A stretch of 15,013 nt of DNA from Hyphomicrobiales bacterium. GTDB taxonomy: Bacteria > Pseudomonadota > Alphaproteobacteria > Rhizobiales > Beijerinckiaceae. The notes beneath the pieces were generated by a model, which ran no database searches, had not been told where the DNA came from, and saw nothing but the letters and a program-made list of their open reading frames with translations. The position numbers were made by a program, and so were the translations under genes. Positions 14,268 to 15,013 of the stretch are shown here, piece by piece (the stretch's first letter is position 1; each line of letters opens with the position of its first letter). The DNA is taken from contig JAQGKM010000078.1 of assembly GCA_028290125.1 (NCBI GenBank), positions 1 through 15,013 of the forward strand, written 5' to 3'.

Positions 14268-14522
14268 ATGCTTCTGAAATCCATCACGCTGGCCGGCGCC
14301 GCCGGCGCGCTCGCCCTGCCGCTGCTCTTTGCGGCGCCGGCGGACGCCAAGCCGAACTGCATCAAGGGCGCGGTCGTCGGCGGCCTCGTCGGCCACTTCG
14401 CGGGCGGCCACGCCGTCGCGGGCGCAGCAGGCGGGTGCGCCGTGGGGCATGTCATGAAGAACCGTGACCGCGACCGTCGCGATGATCGTCGCGGACGTGA
14501 CTCCGGATACAACAGGTATTGA
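14268..14522 (+). CDS. Small secreted glycine-zipper-like protein
   Basis: An 84-residue protein of unknown function. The Sec signal peptide is MLLKSITLAGAAGALALPLL and onward, with a cleavage site after ADA at 25-27. The mature part begins KPNCIKGAVVGGLVGHFAGGHAVAGAAGGCAVGHVMK, whose regular Gly spacing (33-60) is a glycine-zipper pattern found in small envelope proteins. It ends in a charged Arg/Asp tail (65-79) and YNRY. Two cysteines, C31 and C57, could form a disulfide. GAGGAG at 14256-14261 lies 6 nt before ATG 14268, a good start. It diverges from the Bug receptor gene and converges on the acyl-CoA dehydrogenase, with a palindromic element between the latter two. Envelope location is inferred; no partner gene is identified. 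Confidence 0.82.
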   Translation: MLLKSITLAGAAGALALPLLFAAPADAKPNCIKGAVVGGLVGHFAGGHAVAGAAGGCAVGHVMKNRDRDRRDDRRGRDSGYNRY

Positions 14523-14548
14523 ATGCGCGCGAACGTGCGACTTCCTTC

Positions 14549-14666
14549 GCCCTGAGGGAGAAGGTGGCACGCGAAGCGTGACGGATGAGGGGTTACGCTC
14601 TTTGTCGGAGAGAGCGTAACCCCTCACCCGGCCCCTGCGGAGCCACCCTCTCCCTCCGGGAGAGGG
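14549..14666. repeat. Nested palindromic element between convergent genes; likely bidirectional terminator
   Basis: The core is a perfect 16-bp inverted repeat, 14586-14601 with 14611-14626, around a 9-nt loop (TTGTCGGAG). Outer arms 14549-14568 and 14642-14660 also pair, imperfectly. The right outer arm carries its own 9-bp perfect hairpin with a 3-nt loop (14646-14654 with 14658-14666). The element ends three bases before the stop of the acyl-CoA dehydrogenase (14670) and follows the plus-strand gene ending at 14522, so it is placed to end both transcripts. Confidence 0.8.
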
Positions 14667-14669
14667 TAA

Positions 14670-15013
14670 TCACCTGTCCTTCAGCAAATGCCGGGCGATG
14701 ACCATCTTCATCACTTCGGTCGCGCCTTCGGTGATGCGGAAGCTGCGTTGCTGGCGCCAGAACTTTTCGATCGGCAGATCGGTGGTCAGCCCCATGCCTC
14801 CAAAGATCTGCATGCAGCGATCGACCACGCGGAACGCCATCTCGTCCGCGTTCGACTTGCAGATGTAGGCGTCGACGCGCGTGTCCTCGCCATTGTCCAT
14901 CTTGCAGGCGGCTTCATAGACCAGCAGCCGCGCCTGTTTCAGCTCGACGTAGGAATCCACCAGCATGAACTGGATCGCCTGCCGCTCCGACAGCGGCTTG
15001 CCGAAGGTGACGC
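14670..15013 (-). CDS. Acyl-CoA dehydrogenase, C-terminal part (start outside window)
   Basis: The last 113 residues of an acyl-CoA dehydrogenase, an FAD flavoenzyme that forms trans-2-enoyl-CoA in fatty or aromatic acyl-CoA breakdown. Seen: VTFGKPLSERQAIQF, the helix LVDSYVELKQARLLVYEAA, SNADEMAFRVVDRCMQIFGGMGLTTDLPIEKFWRQQR, and the end RITEGATEVMKMVIARHLLKDR. The RITEGATEV block matches the C-terminal IYEGTSQIQR-type block of the family, and its Glu corresponds to the catalytic base of short/medium-chain enzymes. The frame stays open to 15013. The substrate cannot be told from this part. It is minus-strand, upstream of the Bug/RidA/molybdopterin cluster but separated by the small plus-strand gene and a strong terminator-like palindrome, so it is not in the same operon. 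Confidence 0.9.
   Translation of the reverse strand, partial: VTFGKPLSERQAIQFMLVDSYVELKQARLLVYEAACKMDNGEDTRVDAYICKSNADEMAFRVVDRCMQIFGGMGLTTDLPIEKFWRQQRSFRITEGATEVMKMVIARHLLKDR

Noticed and set aside
1..15013. CRISPR arrays, tRNA or rRNA genes, insertion sequences, phage or toxin-antitoxin genes.
   Set aside because: No regularly spaced repeats, tRNA cloverleaf with anticodon arm, transposase/integrase motif or paired small toxin genes were seen on either strand.

Overview
The window is high-GC, densely packed chromosomal DNA from an alphaproteobacterium, most likely a Rhizobiales/Hyphomicrobiales member of the Bradyrhizobium/Rhodopseudomonas/Xanthobacteraceae kind. This is inferred from the protein families present: an orphan Bug-type solute receptor, a CoxL-like molybdopterin subunit, a prkA-yeaH-spoVR cluster, GC-rich intergenic palindromes, and one exact plus one near match to the alphaproteobacterial EcfG general-stress promoter. 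I see no rRNA, tRNA, CRISPR array, transposase, phage gene or attachment site.

Layout. Positions 1-512 (-) hold the N-terminal 170 codons of ilvD. 732-992 (+) is a small secreted protein, 1172-1705 (-) a DUF1003 membrane protein and 1786-2715 (+) a DMT/EamA permease. 2932-7714 (+) is the compact prkA-yeaH-spoVR operon (serine kinase/AAA+, VWA protein, SpoVR). 7773-8507 (+), possibly read through from that operon, is a maleate-isomerase/arylmalonate-decarboxylase-fold protein. It converges on, and overlaps by 40 bp, a minus-strand PHA-synthase/depolymerase-like alpha/beta hydrolase (8468-9595). Further minus-strand genes follow: a 774-residue xanthine-dehydrogenase-family molybdopterin subunit (9736-12060), a double-domain RidA protein (12371-13048), and a TctC/Bug solute-binding protein (13045-14130) coupled to it by an ATGA overlap. 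14268-14522 (+) is a small secreted glycine-rich protein. 14670-15013 (-) is the C-terminal end of an acyl-CoA dehydrogenase whose start lies outside.

Two themes stand out. First, stress physiology: the kinase-VWA-SpoVR operon and the alpha/beta hydrolase both have candidate EcfG promoters. The hydrolase match is exact (GGAAC-N17-CGTT) and the prkA match has one mismatch (GAAAC-N16-CGTT). Second, lost catalytic residues: the two proteins that meet tail to tail at 8468-8507 both appear to lack the family nucleophile. The hydrolase has Gly where GxSxG/GxCxG needs Ser or Cys, and the racemase-fold protein has non-Cys residues at both usual Cys sites. They may be binding or regulatory pseudoenzymes, or have altered chemistry.

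The minus-strand cluster 9736-14130, with the acyl-CoA dehydrogenase beyond, looks like pieces of carboxylate or heterocycle catabolism (uptake receptor, Rid detoxifier, molybdenum hydroxylase, acyl-CoA oxidation). Its usual partner subunits are not in the window. Two elaborate palindromic repeats (12241-12365 and 14549-14666) fill the larger intergenic gaps.
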